A stretch of 33,890 nucleotides of DNA from Diphasiastrum complanatum. Lineage: Eukaryota > Streptophyta > Lycopodiopsida > Lycopodiales > Lycopodiaceae. Location: assembly GCA_029204225.1 (NCBI GenBank), contig CM055103.1, positions 40,524,599 to 40,558,488 of the forward strand, read 5' to 3'. Below are positions 10,415 to 21,375 of the stretch, one piece after another. The translations under genes and the position numbers were made by a program. The notes beneath the pieces are model-generated. The model worked only from the letters and a program-made list of their open reading frames with translations. It ran no database searches and was not told where the DNA came from. Within the stretch, counting starts at the first letter, position 1, and each line of letters opens with the position of its first letter.

Positions 10415-11438
10415 TGTAGTGGGTTTCTTTTCTTGCCTCACCTGAATCCAAGATCTAATCAATCTAGCATCAAAGAGACGAAGTTAGTTGTCACGCATAG
10501 ATTCGTTCCCATGAGAGCGATAGTATGGTTCAGATTTCAACATGAATGGAGGATTCACATCTAACTCTAACATCCATTAACCCTACGATCCATTAACACT
10601 ACATCCACTAACACTACGATCCATTAACACTACGATCCACAACAAAGATAGCTTACTCTTTCTCTCTCTCCCTTTCTCTCTTCATAAAAAGTATAACAAC
10701 ATGCAATCCCAATAATAATCAGATCCAACAACTAGCAAAATCCAAAGAAAGCATGAGAGATGGAGAAAGAAAGAAGAAGAGCAAGGACATTCATCAATCC
10801 ATTTCACAAGAGAACCAATCTGCTTTATTGAAATGAGAAAATGAACATGTGTAGGAACTCGAGTTGTTCTCTTTTTATAATAGAGAAGAGGACCCTGGCC
10901 TCTGAATCCTAGTGGTCCATTTCTGCCTCCCTAATTATTCAAATTTCAAAAAGAGTGAAAACCATCCAAATTGGAGGGAAACCCAACTTTATTCACTAAC
11001 TTGACATTTAGGCCTTGCGACATTAAAAGCCCCACAAAAAGGCCTAAAGTCCTTTTAATGACTTGTAACTAATCAAATAACTATGTGATCATTGGGTTGG
11101 ACTTACACACGCAGATGCCAAATCCCTCTGACTTATTAACTAGGGTTAGGGTTGCCTTGGGATCCGCAAACCCTCCAACAGTATCCCTCACCAAAATTGG
11201 TGGCGGTCCCACGGCACCTGCGAGATGCAGTTATTGGGGACTTTTATTAGCTTCGCGATGAACCTTTATTAAATGGCACTGCACCTTCTCCATAAAGTCA
11301 AGTCGGGCAGTATTAAAATCCAAATTATGTGGCAAAAAACAACAATGGGCTATTGCAATCCACTTTGAGGTCGTCCAAGATGTGAAACGAGATTTCCAAG
11401 AGCCTCCCATCATTGCTGCACGAAAATATAAACGAGCA
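10415..11438 (-). repeat. Left (3') LTR of the pol-less element
   Basis: A direct repeat with 14786-15785 along its whole length, ending TGTAG...GAGCA on the plus strand. Compared with the right copy it has extra short segments, for example 13 bases (near TTCGCGATGAAC, 11253-11264) and the AAAATT part of CACCAAAATTGGTGGCGG (about 11191). Several differences are CG to TG or CA. The shared sequence runs four bases further (ACCG), so the outer boundary is uncertain by a few bases. Confidence 0.88.
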
Positions 11439-14057
11439 ACCGACAACTGATCTTTGATATTCTCTGAGGCCATTGGCTTATTTGGATCGAATGCCAGAGG
11501 AGAAAGGCAATCATCCCATCTGGTTGCCACTGATGCCAACAGAGTTAGATCTTTTGCAAACATTGTCGATTGTCACACTATCGGATCGGGAGAGTGAATA
11601 TACTCCCGCTGGTACACTTGTAAGGCCCGGTGGAAATCCACTGATATCATCCAGCTATAGGGCTAATGGATAATTGGCCAATTGGGCGTATGGATTGTGA
11701 TTTTGTCCATAGCCAATCCCAAATCCTTCCATTTATTCCTTTTCGGCATTGGCACATAATAGGGATCTACCCGCAATTGGCGAGGGCTAGTCACATAGCT
11801 CCTGATTGATTCCGGAGTTTTCTCAAAAACAATAACTCTCCATGCCAGCTGCTCTCCCAATGTAGGTATTTTGTCAACTTCTTTGCCGACCTCTATCTCG
11901 AGGTCTTGAACTTAAGGACCCATCCACCACGCGAGGACTCATGAGGATATTGCGATAAGAAACTCTGGATCTGGTCCTCGACGTTGATGGGCCTTTAGAG
12001 TAACGGTGTGGTCCTTGATGAGGATGGACCCATTGGCACTGCCTGTACAACTGGCGGTTGTTCTTCTATTTCTGGAGCTGCCCCTTGGTCCATGCCCGAA
12101 TCCAGCCCTGTATCTATTGGTATTGCAGTTTGGTGCAAAGGGAAGAATTGCGGCATGACCGGTACTGGGATTTGTGGTCCGGCTTCCAATACTTGAGCGG
12201 CTACTTTTTCATAGGCGTTGATGGTTTCTTTAGCCTTTGCCAACTCAGTTGAAGCTGCTCCTTTGAACCTGTCAAAGCCTTGGAATCCCTAAAGGGCAAC
12301 TTTGTACGTTCCCACTTTCTTGAACAAATATGCGATCTCCGTCGGTGTTACCAGATGATCTGGTATTTGCGTCTGAAGATACACATCATGCTCAAGGGTG
12401 GTCGCATCCAATTCACCTTGGAGACGTGTGCGATCCTGCTCCGCCATCTGTAGTTGACCCTTTAGCAATTGCACCTGTTGCTTTGCATCCTGCACGGCCT
12501 TATCCACCTGATCCTATGCAGTTGTCAGGGCGTTCTGCAGGGAGTTGACATATCCTTCGAGGCGATCAGCTTGTTGCTGTGCCATCTTCTTTTTAGTTTC
12601 AGACTTGTCTTCGTGCTACTTGGCGATTTTCAATTCTCGATCCAGTTGGACAATCTTCTGGCTGATGAGAGTGTTTTCAGATCCCATGTCAGGAATTCTC
12701 TACTCCATTTCTTTTTTCTTGTCCAACATAGACTGGATCACTTGCGCAAGGCTTGAGAACAAACCGAGAGCATCACCAGAATATACTATTGTGGAGGCGG
12801 CAGCAGAAGGAGGACCTGATGGTACTGTCCTTGGTTGGCATGAAATAGGTGCCGATAATTTTTCCTCTTCAAAAACATCTTCTTCTTCAAAGCCCTCAAG
12901 CACGATGGCGTCGAATTGCTTCGGTGATTTCACAGCTTTGTCGACCCGAAGTGTGGTTGGGCTGTCTTCAGCTTGAATTTGCTGGCTTGAGTCTTGGGGG
13001 CCGGAATCATCGAACATATCCATAAAGTACTGTATGTCTGGTGAAATAGCTTCAGTGTGCGGGGGTGAGGTGGCTTGGGCAGCTATGATGGGAATGGTAG
13101 CCCCAATAGTCACAAATTGTCCTTGTGTGGAAGCAGAGGTGAGGGAAGCATCAGAGGCGGGGGGAATAGGAAGTTCAGTGCGAACAACAGCAGGGGGTGG
13201 AAGCCAACTGACGATGTATGCCTAGTATGACGTCGTGACGCGGAAGGCGAGTCAGGAATGACGATCTCGCTGCGTGGACGACGTCGACTATGTGAACTCA
13301 AGGCCTGGTGGGATGACTCGGCCGATGCTTTTTCATAGACCGAAAGTACAGAATCCAGGTGGAAGCCATGGATTTTGTTTTCAAGGTGGGAGGCCGCTAG
13401 AAGAGACAACAAAGAGCCAGTAGTGAATTGTTGTTTAGTATTGCTCTTAGTAGCTCATTTGAGCTCACCAGAAATAGACTTGAACCAGTTATATGGTTCG
13501 TTCAAGAGGGGCTTTGGCTATCTTAATATAGGAGTCAACTATCCTATGGAGGATCTGTGAAGTGATGCAGTCTTTCCTGAGGTTGCCAACCATCAAGAAG
13601 TTGTTCAGGAGCTGGGCAACAACATGTATGACAGGCTCAGTGATGGCATTGAGGAGGTATCTGTCATTGGTCCAGTGCAGATCATTGGTTAAGTCGATGT
13701 AAGGCTTAATAGCCTATTTGGCCTGCTTATGATTGGGTGAGGCTTGGGTTCTAGACGCTATACCTATGGCAGCAAGAGCGGCCTCAGTTACGCGCACCTT
13801 GTGTGTGGCTCCCTGAAAGGTGATATAAAATTAGGATTTATCTTTCTTCCACGTACTGAAGGCAAGAGTGATGAAATCCATGTTGATTCTCCCAGAAAAG
13901 GCTCTCTCATGAATACCCATTGCAGTAATTAGAGGCTCCACAAGGGTCATCCATTGAGTGACCATGCTTAGCTAGGAAGTATCATGATGTCCGTTGCAAA
14001 TGGGACATCACGATGGACAATATAACACGGAGACTGGGAAGTATCTGTAGAAGACAT
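11231..14057 (-). pseudogene. Gag-like frame of the pol-less LTR element (multiple stops)
   Basis: A broken coding stretch runs right to left from an ATG at 14057 (MSSTDTSQSPCYIVHRDVP). It continues through pieces at 13967-13810, 13412-13110, 13113-12700, 12507-12289, 12243-11995 and 11860-11663 to a last piece ending at 11231. The 12700-13113 part is acidic and Pro/Ser-rich. The 12289-12507 part (QDAKQQVQLLKGQLQ, EQDRTRLQGELDATT) is a predicted coiled coil. The last piece (WKSRFTSWTTSKWIAIAH) runs about 205 bases into the left LTR. I do not recognise the protein family. A structural gag-like protein is an inference from its position after the primer-binding site and the absence of enzymes. 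Confidence 0.55.
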
Positions 14058-14766
14058 GATGATCAGAAACGAAAAGGAAGACATGGAAAAGTATATCAGA
14101 AAGCAGTTCAGGTTACTATAAATAGAATGTTTTGGAAACTTGACGAAGGTTTTGGCGAAGGATCAAGAGTAATATTGGTATTTTTGCAAAAAGTGACTTT
14201 TTTGGCAAAAATATGACATCTGATCTTCTGAAAACTCTTCCATTTTTGGTATTATTCTTCGTCGAATTGGCAGTTCAGTGAATCGGACGAAGGTTTTTTT
14301 TCTGTATTTTTAGAGTTTTGGAGATTTTTTTGTGGTTTTTTATGGTTTTTTTGATGTTTATGGAAATCTACTGGGAATCAATCTTCGCCCTTCAAACTGA
14401 AGGTTCTGTGATCAAAATCGAAGGTGTTTGCAACTCGGCGAAGATTTTCTGAAAGGAGACAAAAAAGTTATTAGCTCTGATGACGATTTTTCTCTCTTTT
14501 TGACCAAAATCTGGTAGATTTGACCGGTTTTTGTTGTTTTTTCTGATATCTCAGATCCAAATGGATCTTAAGATTGGTGATCTGAATAGCTTTCCCTGTT
14601 CTACAATCAGATTAGATTTCAAACAAGCAAATCCACTCAAATCAAACAAAATCACTCCCAAACTAACCCTAAATGCAGATCTAACACTATTCATACAACG
14701 ACAAGATGCCTAATGCAAGCTAACCATTCAACAAACACGCTGCAAACTGAAAAATTGGCGTAGCTA

Positions 14767-14781
14767 CTGGCAATGGCACCA
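14767..14781 (-). promoter_or_regulatory. Primer-binding site, tRNA-Asp-like with CpG decay
   Basis: The minus strand reads TGGTGCCATTGCCAG, four bases inside the 5' LTR. The common Ty3-group site is TGGCGCCGTTGCCGG. The three differences are all C to T or G to A at CpG positions, as expected from methylated-cytosine decay. Confidence 0.7.
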
Positions 14782-14785
14782 AAAT

Positions 14786-15785
14786 TGTAGTAGGTTTCTT
14801 TCCTTGCCTAACCTGAATCCAAGATCTAATCAATCTAGCATCAAAGAGACGAAGTTAATTGTCACGCATAGATTCGTTCCATGAGAGCGATAGTATGGTT
14901 CAGATTTCAACATGAATGGAGGATTCACATCTAACTCTAACATCCATTAACCCTATGATCCATTGACTCTAACATCCACTAACACTACGATCCATTAACA
15001 CTACGATCTACAACAAAGATAGCTTACTCTTTCTCTCTCTCCCTTTCTCTCTTCATAAAAAGTATAACAACATGCAATCCCAATAACAATTAGATCCAAC
15101 AACTAGCAAAATCCAAAGAAAGCATGAGAGATAGAGGAGGAAAGAATTTGAGCAAGGACATTCATCAATCCATTTCACAAGAGAACCAATCTGCTTTATT
15201 GAAATGAGAAAATGAACATGTGTAGGAACTCGAGTTGGTCCCTTTTTATAATAGAGAGGAGGACCCTGGCCTCTGAATCCTAGTGGTCCATTTCTGCCTC
15301 CCTAATTATTCAAATTTAGAACCATCCAAATTGGAGAGAAACCCAACTTTATTCACTAACTTGACATTTAGGCCCTGCGACATTAAAAGTCCCACAAAAA
15401 GGCCTAAAGTCCTTTCATTGACTTGTAGCTAATCAAATAACTATGTGATCATTGGGTTGGATTTACACACGCAGGGTGCCAAAGCCCTCTGACTTATTAA
15501 CTAGGGTTAGGGTTGCCTTGGGATCCGCAAACCCTCCAACAGTATCCCCCACTGGTGGCGGTCCCACGACACCTTCGAGATGCAGTTATTGGGGACTTTT
15601 ATTAGCATACCTTTATTAAATGGTACTGCACCTTCTCCATAAAGTCGAGTCGGGCAGTATTAAAATCCAAATTGTGTGGCAAAAAGCAACAATGGGGTAC
15701 TGCAATCCACTTTGAGGTTGTCCAAGATGTGAAGCGAGATTTCCAAGAGCCTCCCATTATTGCTGCATGAAAATATAAACGAGCA
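14786..15785 (-). repeat. Right (5') LTR of the pol-less element
   Basis: A direct repeat of 10415-11438 with high identity and a few small indels. The primer-binding site lies at its inner edge, which fixes it as the 5' LTR. Promoter elements would lie in it, reading leftwards; I could not name a TATA box with confidence. Confidence 0.88.
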
Positions 15786-16116
15786 ACCGGCCTTGTTTCA
15801 GGCAGTTGAGGGCCAGGTCGACTCTGACTTTATAGGGCCTTCCCAAGCTATGAGATCACAGTTGAGAGGGCGACCTAGAAGGAGTAGCAGAGGAGGAGCA
15901 GTTGGAGCTAGCCAGGAGGGGGCAGGAGGGAGAGAGAGAGGGAGAGGGAGAGGGAGAGGGAGAGGTAGGGGACAGGGAAGAAGCAGAGGCGGACGTAGAG
16001 GCAGAGGCAGAGGCTCACCACGACACATGACACCCTCAACATCATCTACAGATTCCTTGTTTGGCAGTTCCACGGAGACTGGTGACTCAGACTTTGAGTT
16101 AGAGGACGATTGTAAG
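15786..16116 (+). mobile_element. Probable continuation of the hAT tail (RG-rich)
   Basis: Right of the LTR element a frame continues with LFQAVEGQ, GRPRRSS, a run of RG dipeptides encoded by GGGAGA repeats (about 15937-16015), then a Ser/Thr-rich stretch and a final acidic GDSDFELEDD. The left half at 10320-10414 (LFVDPDAETREEPAILAPRH) and this half have the same low-complexity, charged style. I infer that they were one C-terminal tail split by the insertion. The joining itself is not proved by a target-site duplication. An RG-rich tail could bind nucleic acid. Confidence 0.5.
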
Positions 16117-16233
16117 TTGTTGGTTGTTATGAGACATTATTTATTGGACGTTCACTCTATTTTTTTTTTGGGCCTTGAGCCCGACATTATATATTTTCGC
16201 ATTTTTACATTGTGTCCTATCGATTTGTGTTTT

Positions 16234-16302
16234 GATATGATTTTTTTCCAGCATGGTCTATTTCAGTAGGTAATTCGATATGATCTTTTTCCAGCATGGT
16301 CT

Positions 16303-16309
<7 letters not shown>
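16234..16309 (+). repeat. Two 33-bp direct repeats beside a microsatellite
   Basis: Bases 16234-16266 and 16277-16309 are near-identical 33-base copies starting GATATGAT and containing CCAGCATGGTCTA. The GA microsatellite begins at the end of the second copy. Confidence 0.85.

Positions 16310-16368
<59 letters not shown>
16307..16368 (+). repeat. (GA)31 microsatellite
   Basis: An uninterrupted run of 31 GA dinucleotides. Confidence 0.98.
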
Positions 16369-16370
<2 letters not shown>

Positions 16371-17943
16371 CAATATGCTTTCAATGCTTTGCTTTGCACA
16401 TGATTTCATTTCACAATACTGATAACTTTAGAAAATGATATAATGGTGAAAAATAAGTTAATGGATGACAATGGTCCTGAAATTGATGGCAAACTTGATA
16501 AATGAACTGACCTTGAAAAAACCATCCATTTCATCCCTATGGGCATTAAAAAAATTTCAAAAAAAAAAAAAAAAGCATTCCGAGAAACCCTAATGGGAAT
16601 TCCCGGACTGCGAGCCGTAACGCGTTTCAGATCGCGTTCCGGAACGTGGCCTGCAACCTTGCTTTTCTCTATGATTGTCAAAAAGCTTAAAGAAAACCAA
16701 GATTTTGCATTTATTTGACCGAAGATCAACTTAAGATCATAAAAAGGCAGCAGAAACCAAATATTTGAGTCTATAGAATTTCATTTTCTCTTTTAGCTTT
16801 TCAAAGTTCACTTGCCAACATGACAGAGACCCAAGTAGAACGTGCATGATCACTAGTTAATCATTATAATGAGTGTGTGAAGACATTACATACAAACGAC
16901 AACTATGCTTAGTTGAACTAATACATGCTTCCTCTATTTCTGAAACATGGGCTTCATTTCAGATCTTATAAAGTAAATAGCACAATTCTTGATCTTTACT
17001 TAATAGTTTTGTCCAAACTTTTGAAAGTCACTTGAATTCATGCACTGCTTGATTTGTAATGTTTTGTCTTGCAAATGAGTGATCCTATCAATATACTAAT
17101 GGTGAATCCATTGCCATAGTGCATTTGAGCACAGCGAAGAACGGAGAGGCATCGAGTTCACTACACCTTTCAATAAGCAAGAGCTGGAACTTTAGAAGTT
17201 CCAAGAGTCCTCATGGTTTGTATCTTCTTATTATTTTAAAAACAATCTACCAAGCTTAATGATCCAGCTTTGAATCATCCTTCTGTAGATAGCAAACCTA
17301 TCTTTAGTTCATAGAAGAGAGAAGGAGAAGAAACTGATCAGCTTGTCAATCCAAGCCTATGTTCACTATGATAGAAAATAACCCATGTCTAAGCCAGGCC
17401 TTGCCAAGTGCACACTTCTCAAAGATCCTTGCGAGCCAGAACTTTATCCTGGGTCATTGGGAAGATCAGCAACTGTTCTATGTTCCTAGATCTGTGCGAA
17501 TTTACATTGTAAAGAAAGCGACTTTTAACTATTAAATCCCTCCATTTATGACCACATTCCATGTTTCTCTACTAGATTTCTCACAGCCTAGATTTTTTCA
17601 GACAAATTTGCACTCATGCACTTAGAAAAACAGTAACTATGTCCTAGATATGCATCCTTAAAGTCTTAGAACTGCAAAACAGCTGATTTGGGCAAAAGCC
17701 TGCTCTTTCAGAGACAGCCAACCATTCTTCAGAGAACACAGCAATGAAGTCAAAAAAGTTTCTATTGTTAACAAAACTTATTGAAAACCATGTCCATCAA
17801 CCAGTCAATGTTCAAATGGACAACACAACTCTGTTAACAACCATGGACACAATGCGCGAAATGGATGGACAAGCTTAGCTCCATTTCCACACCATGCACC
17901 TAGCTCTCTGCAAAGTGTAATAGCCTGAGATCTTTGAGGAGGC
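16369..17943. other. No gene recognised; includes the 3' flank of the GHR gene
   Basis: An A-run at about 16557-16574 is followed by a CpG-rich stretch (16590-16660, with ATCGCGTTCCGGAACG) that resembles the CpG-rich block at 8880-8950 and may be the far end of the split hAT element. At 17137-17220 a plus-strand frame reads IEFTTPFNKQELEL, stop, KFQESSWF, which looks like a remnant of coding sequence I cannot name. The GHR 3' untranslated region should lie at about 17600-17943, but I found no clear AATAAA there on the minus strand. Confidence 0.5.
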
Positions 17944-19910
17944 TCAAAAAGCACTTTTGAATCTTTCGCGGTCATGAGGAGTCGAGAAGTCAATATATGG
18001 TCCCACAGGTATTATACCGTATGGGTTGATACTTGGATGGCTACCATAGTAGTGCTTCTTTATGTGATACATATTTACAGTCTCTGCAATACCTGGAACT
18101 TGATATATGTCTTTGGTATAGTTGAAAAGATTAGGATATTCTCGCAGCATCTTTTTGTTACATTTGAAGTGAACAACATAAACCTGCTCAGACAATTCAA
18201 TTAAAAGATGAGACATGCAAACACAACTTGAGAATATATTTAGCCATAGTAATCAACTCAAAGTCCATCAGAAAATACATACGAATAATCTGCATTCCAA
18301 GTGATTTCCATTGGGTTCCTAAAGATGCATACTTTTGCATGATGATCCAGAAAAAATTAGGACCAGTTGATGCAAGCGATAGTTTTCGAGCTCTTTGGAA
18401 TGCAGATTACTAGAAACCTCAGCACACATATAATTAAAGTGAAACAAATCACAAGGTATTTCATTACCTCGTCAAATCGGATCAGGGTGACAAATAGACG
18501 AATGTCTGATTCTGTCAACCGGTTTCCGCACATATAACGCTGGTTTGCCAATATCTTTTCACATCGATCAAGAGCATCGAAGAGTTCTTTGGCTGCCTGT
18601 GATTGACATATAGCACAAGACGAAGTTTTTAAGAAAGATACAGAACTACATAAGTACGATTTGTTTCCCAGGAATCATCACAATCTATTTTCCTTATTAC
18701 CCACCTCTTCATAGGGTTTTTGTTTGGTGGCAAATCCACAACGATAAACCCCGTTATTGATTGCATGGTAGACCCAGCCATTGACCTCATCGATCTTGGA
18801 ACGCAGCTCTTCTGGGTACAAATCAACTTCTGGATGCTTGGCTATATGATTGAATACATTGTTGAACATCCTGGTAATTTCTGCACTTTCATTGTTAACA
18901 ATGGTCTTCTTTTGTTTATCCCATAGAACCTGCATAGCACATTTCAAGACAAACTTTTCGTCGCTCTCTGTTTCTGTGATTTCACCTATCTAAAGATCTG
19001 TCTATCCAATTTTCAAGGGTAAAATCTGATTTGACAAGAAGAGTAAAGATCTCATCAGGAAAGACTTAAGTAAGGTTTGAACTTTGAAATTCAGCCCTTG
19101 TTGAGTGAAACCAAATTCATATCTTCTAGAGATTGAAAGCGAAAAGTTCATATGATGAGGCACATGTCTTGAGCAAATCACGCCTAGGAAAGTTTCCAAG
19201 ACAATCAGAAAGAATTACCGGAACAGTGTATTTTGCAGAGTAATTGGAGCTGGCAATTTCGTAAAGCTCTCGCACAGTCCTTGCCCCATTTATTGGATCC
19301 AGTTGTGCACCAGGCTCTTCATCCTCAGAAACAGGAAACACCCACCCAAAATGATCTTCCCCCTCTTTTGTTCTTTCCCACTTAGGCTTCACAACCTGCC
19401 ACCAGAATTCAAGCCCACAAATCCAACCCACATCACCTTAGCAGATTGCTTCGCTTCAGCAAAATCTGAAGCTAAAACCAACCACAAACAGATAATTCCT
19501 AGCACGAAAACCACAGTTAAAGGCCATAGGACGTTGAGAAAACAAAAAAGGAAGTATACAGTGAGGCCGATGGCATCCTCAAGCCCTTTGAGCTTGAGGA
19601 AAGCGTAGCAGCGGGAGGCCCAGGGGCAGGCATAGGAGATGTAAAGGTGATATCTGCCAGCCAGTGCAGGAAACTGGGCACCTTCCTGGTTGCTTATCCA
19701 GTGTCGGAAGCTTGATTCCGTGCGCTTGAATTCCCCATCCGTGGACATTTCCTGCAGTGCCGTCTTTGCAACACCACCTCCGCCCGATCCTGTGCCAGAC
19801 ATCATAAATCTCCGAGAAACGATTCTGATGCTGCTGTTGCTACTGCTGCTCCTGAAAAGCAAAATTGGTGACAAGGGATTCCCTTTCGCACCCGCTGCTG
19901 CGCACCTCAT
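17944..19910 (-). CDS. GHR: Glutathionyl-hydroquinone reductase (xi-class GST), five exons
   Basis: Exons on the minus strand: 19910-19560, 19395-19219, 18929-18705, 18596-18468 and 18183-17944. All four introns are GT-AG and phase 0, giving 373 residues. The enzyme reduces glutathionyl-hydroquinones to hydroquinones, releasing glutathione through a Cys mechanism. The thioredoxin-like half has [17 protein letters not shown] with the catalytic Cys near residue 95. The conserved [70 protein letters not shown] and [15 protein letters not shown] follow in the family order, ending at SPHDR-like TPHDRERF. The first 35 residues (MRCAAAG..., Ser/Arg-rich, few acids) look like a plastid or mitochondrial transit peptide. 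I chose the ATG at 19910; an in-frame ATG at 19967 would add 19 residues partly encoded by a GA repeat that is better read as 5' leader. The frame is intact. Confidence 0.95.
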
Positions 19911-19928
19911 CTCCACTTTGTCGCCATA

Positions 19929-19946
19929 TCTCTCTCTCTCTCTCTT
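19929..19946 (-). promoter_or_regulatory. GA-rich tract in the GHR leader
   Basis: The minus strand has a (GA) run about 20-35 bases before the chosen GHR start codon. GA/CT-rich tracts near the transcription start are common in plant promoters and 5' leaders. The role here is inferred from position only. Confidence 0.4.
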
Positions 19947-19990
19947 TTCTGTCTGTAAGTCAACCAAATTTCTATTTCAAGTATTTTATC

Positions 19991-19995
19991 AAAAA
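19991..19995 (-). terminator. Pol III terminator of the tRNA-Arg
   Basis: The minus strand shows TTTTT fourteen bases past the tRNA 3' end, the usual RNA polymerase III stop signal. It falls about 80 bases before the GHR start codon, in what should be the GHR promoter or leader. Confidence 0.75.
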
Positions 19996-20008
19996 CCAAC
20001 GGAAGAGC

Positions 20009-20080
20009 GATCGCGATGGGACTCGAACCCACAATCTCCCGCTCCGGAGGCGAGCGCCTTATCCATTAGGCCACGCGATC
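20009..20080 (-). tRNA. tRNA-Arg (CCG anticodon)
   Basis: The minus strand folds as a full cloverleaf of 72 bases: acceptor GATCGCG with CGCGATC, D-arm GCCTAATGGATAAGGC, anticodon loop CTCCGGA with anticodon CCG (reads CGG, Arg), and T-arm GTGGG-TTCGAGT-CCCAT. Pol III box A (TGGCCTAATGG) and box B (GGTTCGAGTCC) are in place, there is no intron, and CCA is not encoded. A run of T on the minus strand (complement of 19991-19995) follows 14 bases downstream as terminator. It lies just upstream of the GHR gene in the same direction. Confidence 0.96.
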
Positions 20081-20985
20081 CAGTATAATTAAGCGTCCCA
20101 CATTTATATCTATCAAATCAGACGGTGTAAGTCGTCTTGTCAAGTGCTTTTACGTTTTTTTTTTGCACCTCTTAAGCTCCTTAACTAGTGGTCTATTATA
20201 TACAACAAAGCAATGTAAGATGGGCAATGCCATGTAAGGGGCAAGCCCCTAAGATGTCACATCACAGTGATTTGGGAATCGAGACTGCACCTAGCCAACC
20301 ACAGTTAACAACTCTACCCATACACCCCGCTATCATTGTGTTTGTGCATAAAAAATTGCATTTTTTTTTAGATTACCTCAAAGGAGGTTTCTTATGTTGG
20401 AAGAAGGAAGGGAAGAGGAAGAGTCGAATGATCTTTCTTCCTTATGCATGACTACGCCTATCATAAATCAAACAAAGCTATAATGACAATCGTCACGTTT
20501 GATCTTTTAAAAACTAACTCTGAAATCATTAGCGCTAAAGTGATTTCGTAGCCAAACAATCACAAAGTGAAGTGATGTATGAGAATCATACATTTTGACA
20601 TGATACTGAACGCAACGAGAAGATGGATTGATTCAGTAAGTAGCATGTACAAAGTCAGATGATGATGAGCACAAAACAATAGTGGATGAAACCACATGCT
20701 CTAAACTATCTCTGAGTAATTGGTAACTCTATTTGATGCACTTCCGCTGATAAGCAGTAAGCGCTAAATGGCAATAGTCAAACAAATAACTAATTGAACT
20801 CTATGAGTCCTCCTTTGATTTACTATGTATGTTGTGCTTCTATAATGAGTAAGTATTTATACTAAAGCAATTTAAGCTTATCCCATTAGGTCAGCTTAAT
20901 TAGGTCGTAGGAGGTCGCAATTGATAGGTAGCCACAATGTTCTCATCCATTTAGTAAGGCCTTCCCAGAAATTTAATTGCAAAAC
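20081..20985. other. No gene recognised
   Basis: AT-rich sequence between the tRNA and the Copia element. Part of it (about 20450-20985) may be the outer part of the Copia 3' LTR if that LTR is longer than the segment that matches the other copy. Short plus frames such as 20188-20451 show no recognisable features. Confidence 0.5.
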
Positions 20986-21214
20986 GGTTAGGGCAAGTCA
21001 TAAGCTTCTAAATAAGCGGAAACAATAACTGTCTTCCTTCGATAGTTCATTGTCATTGTCGACGTCGAGGCCACTTGTTGAGCGATTCTCGAGTATTTCT
21101 ACAGATTGTGTAGAAACATGAATAAATCTGCAAAACCGAATAAATGAAATGTATGTAGATTAAAGATGAAAGATTATTTGGATGAATCACTCCATATAGT
21201 AGAATAATTCAACA
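20986..21214 (-). repeat. Left (3') LTR segment of the Copia element
   Basis: A direct repeat of 23320-23545. On the minus strand it starts TGTTGAATTATTC next to the purine tract. The end at 20986 is where similarity to the right copy stops; the real LTR may be longer. Confidence 0.8.
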
Positions 21215-21375
21215 CTCCCCCTTAATTTGAATCCATGAATGCCTTGACCTTCAAACTTAGTTTTGCACAAAATTTTCTATGTGCATCCAAGCTTAGTGCC
21301 TTAGTAAAAATATCAGCTATCCTGTGTTGTGTTCGACAATACTGTAGATCTACCTCTTTGTCGAGAACTTTGCTT

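Larger units (their letters stand above)
10415..15785 (-). mobile_element. LTR retrotransposon without pol (LARD-like), inserted in the hAT remnant
   Basis: Two direct LTRs of about 1 kb (10415-11438 and 14786-15785) begin TGTAG and end GAGCA on the plus strand, so on the element's own strand they begin TG and end CA. Next to the right LTR, four bases inside, the minus strand reads TGGTGCCATTGCCAG (14767-14781). This looks like a CpG-decayed version of the tRNA-Asp-type site TGGCGCCGTTGCC of Ty3-group elements, so the element runs right to left. The interior (about 3.35 kb) holds a broken gag-like frame with a coiled coil but no protease, reverse transcriptase, RNase H or integrase that I can see. 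No clear polypurine tract or target-site duplication was found. Confidence 0.85.

Noticed and set aside
15798-16073. Minus-strand frame rich in LPLP repeats
   Set aside because: It is the complement of the RG-rich purine repeat; the low-complexity GGGAGA run keeps both strands open.
17137-17220. Coding-like plus-strand stretch (IEFTTPFNKQELEL, stop, KFQESSWF)
   Set aside because: It is too short and interrupted to name; no neighbouring exon was found.
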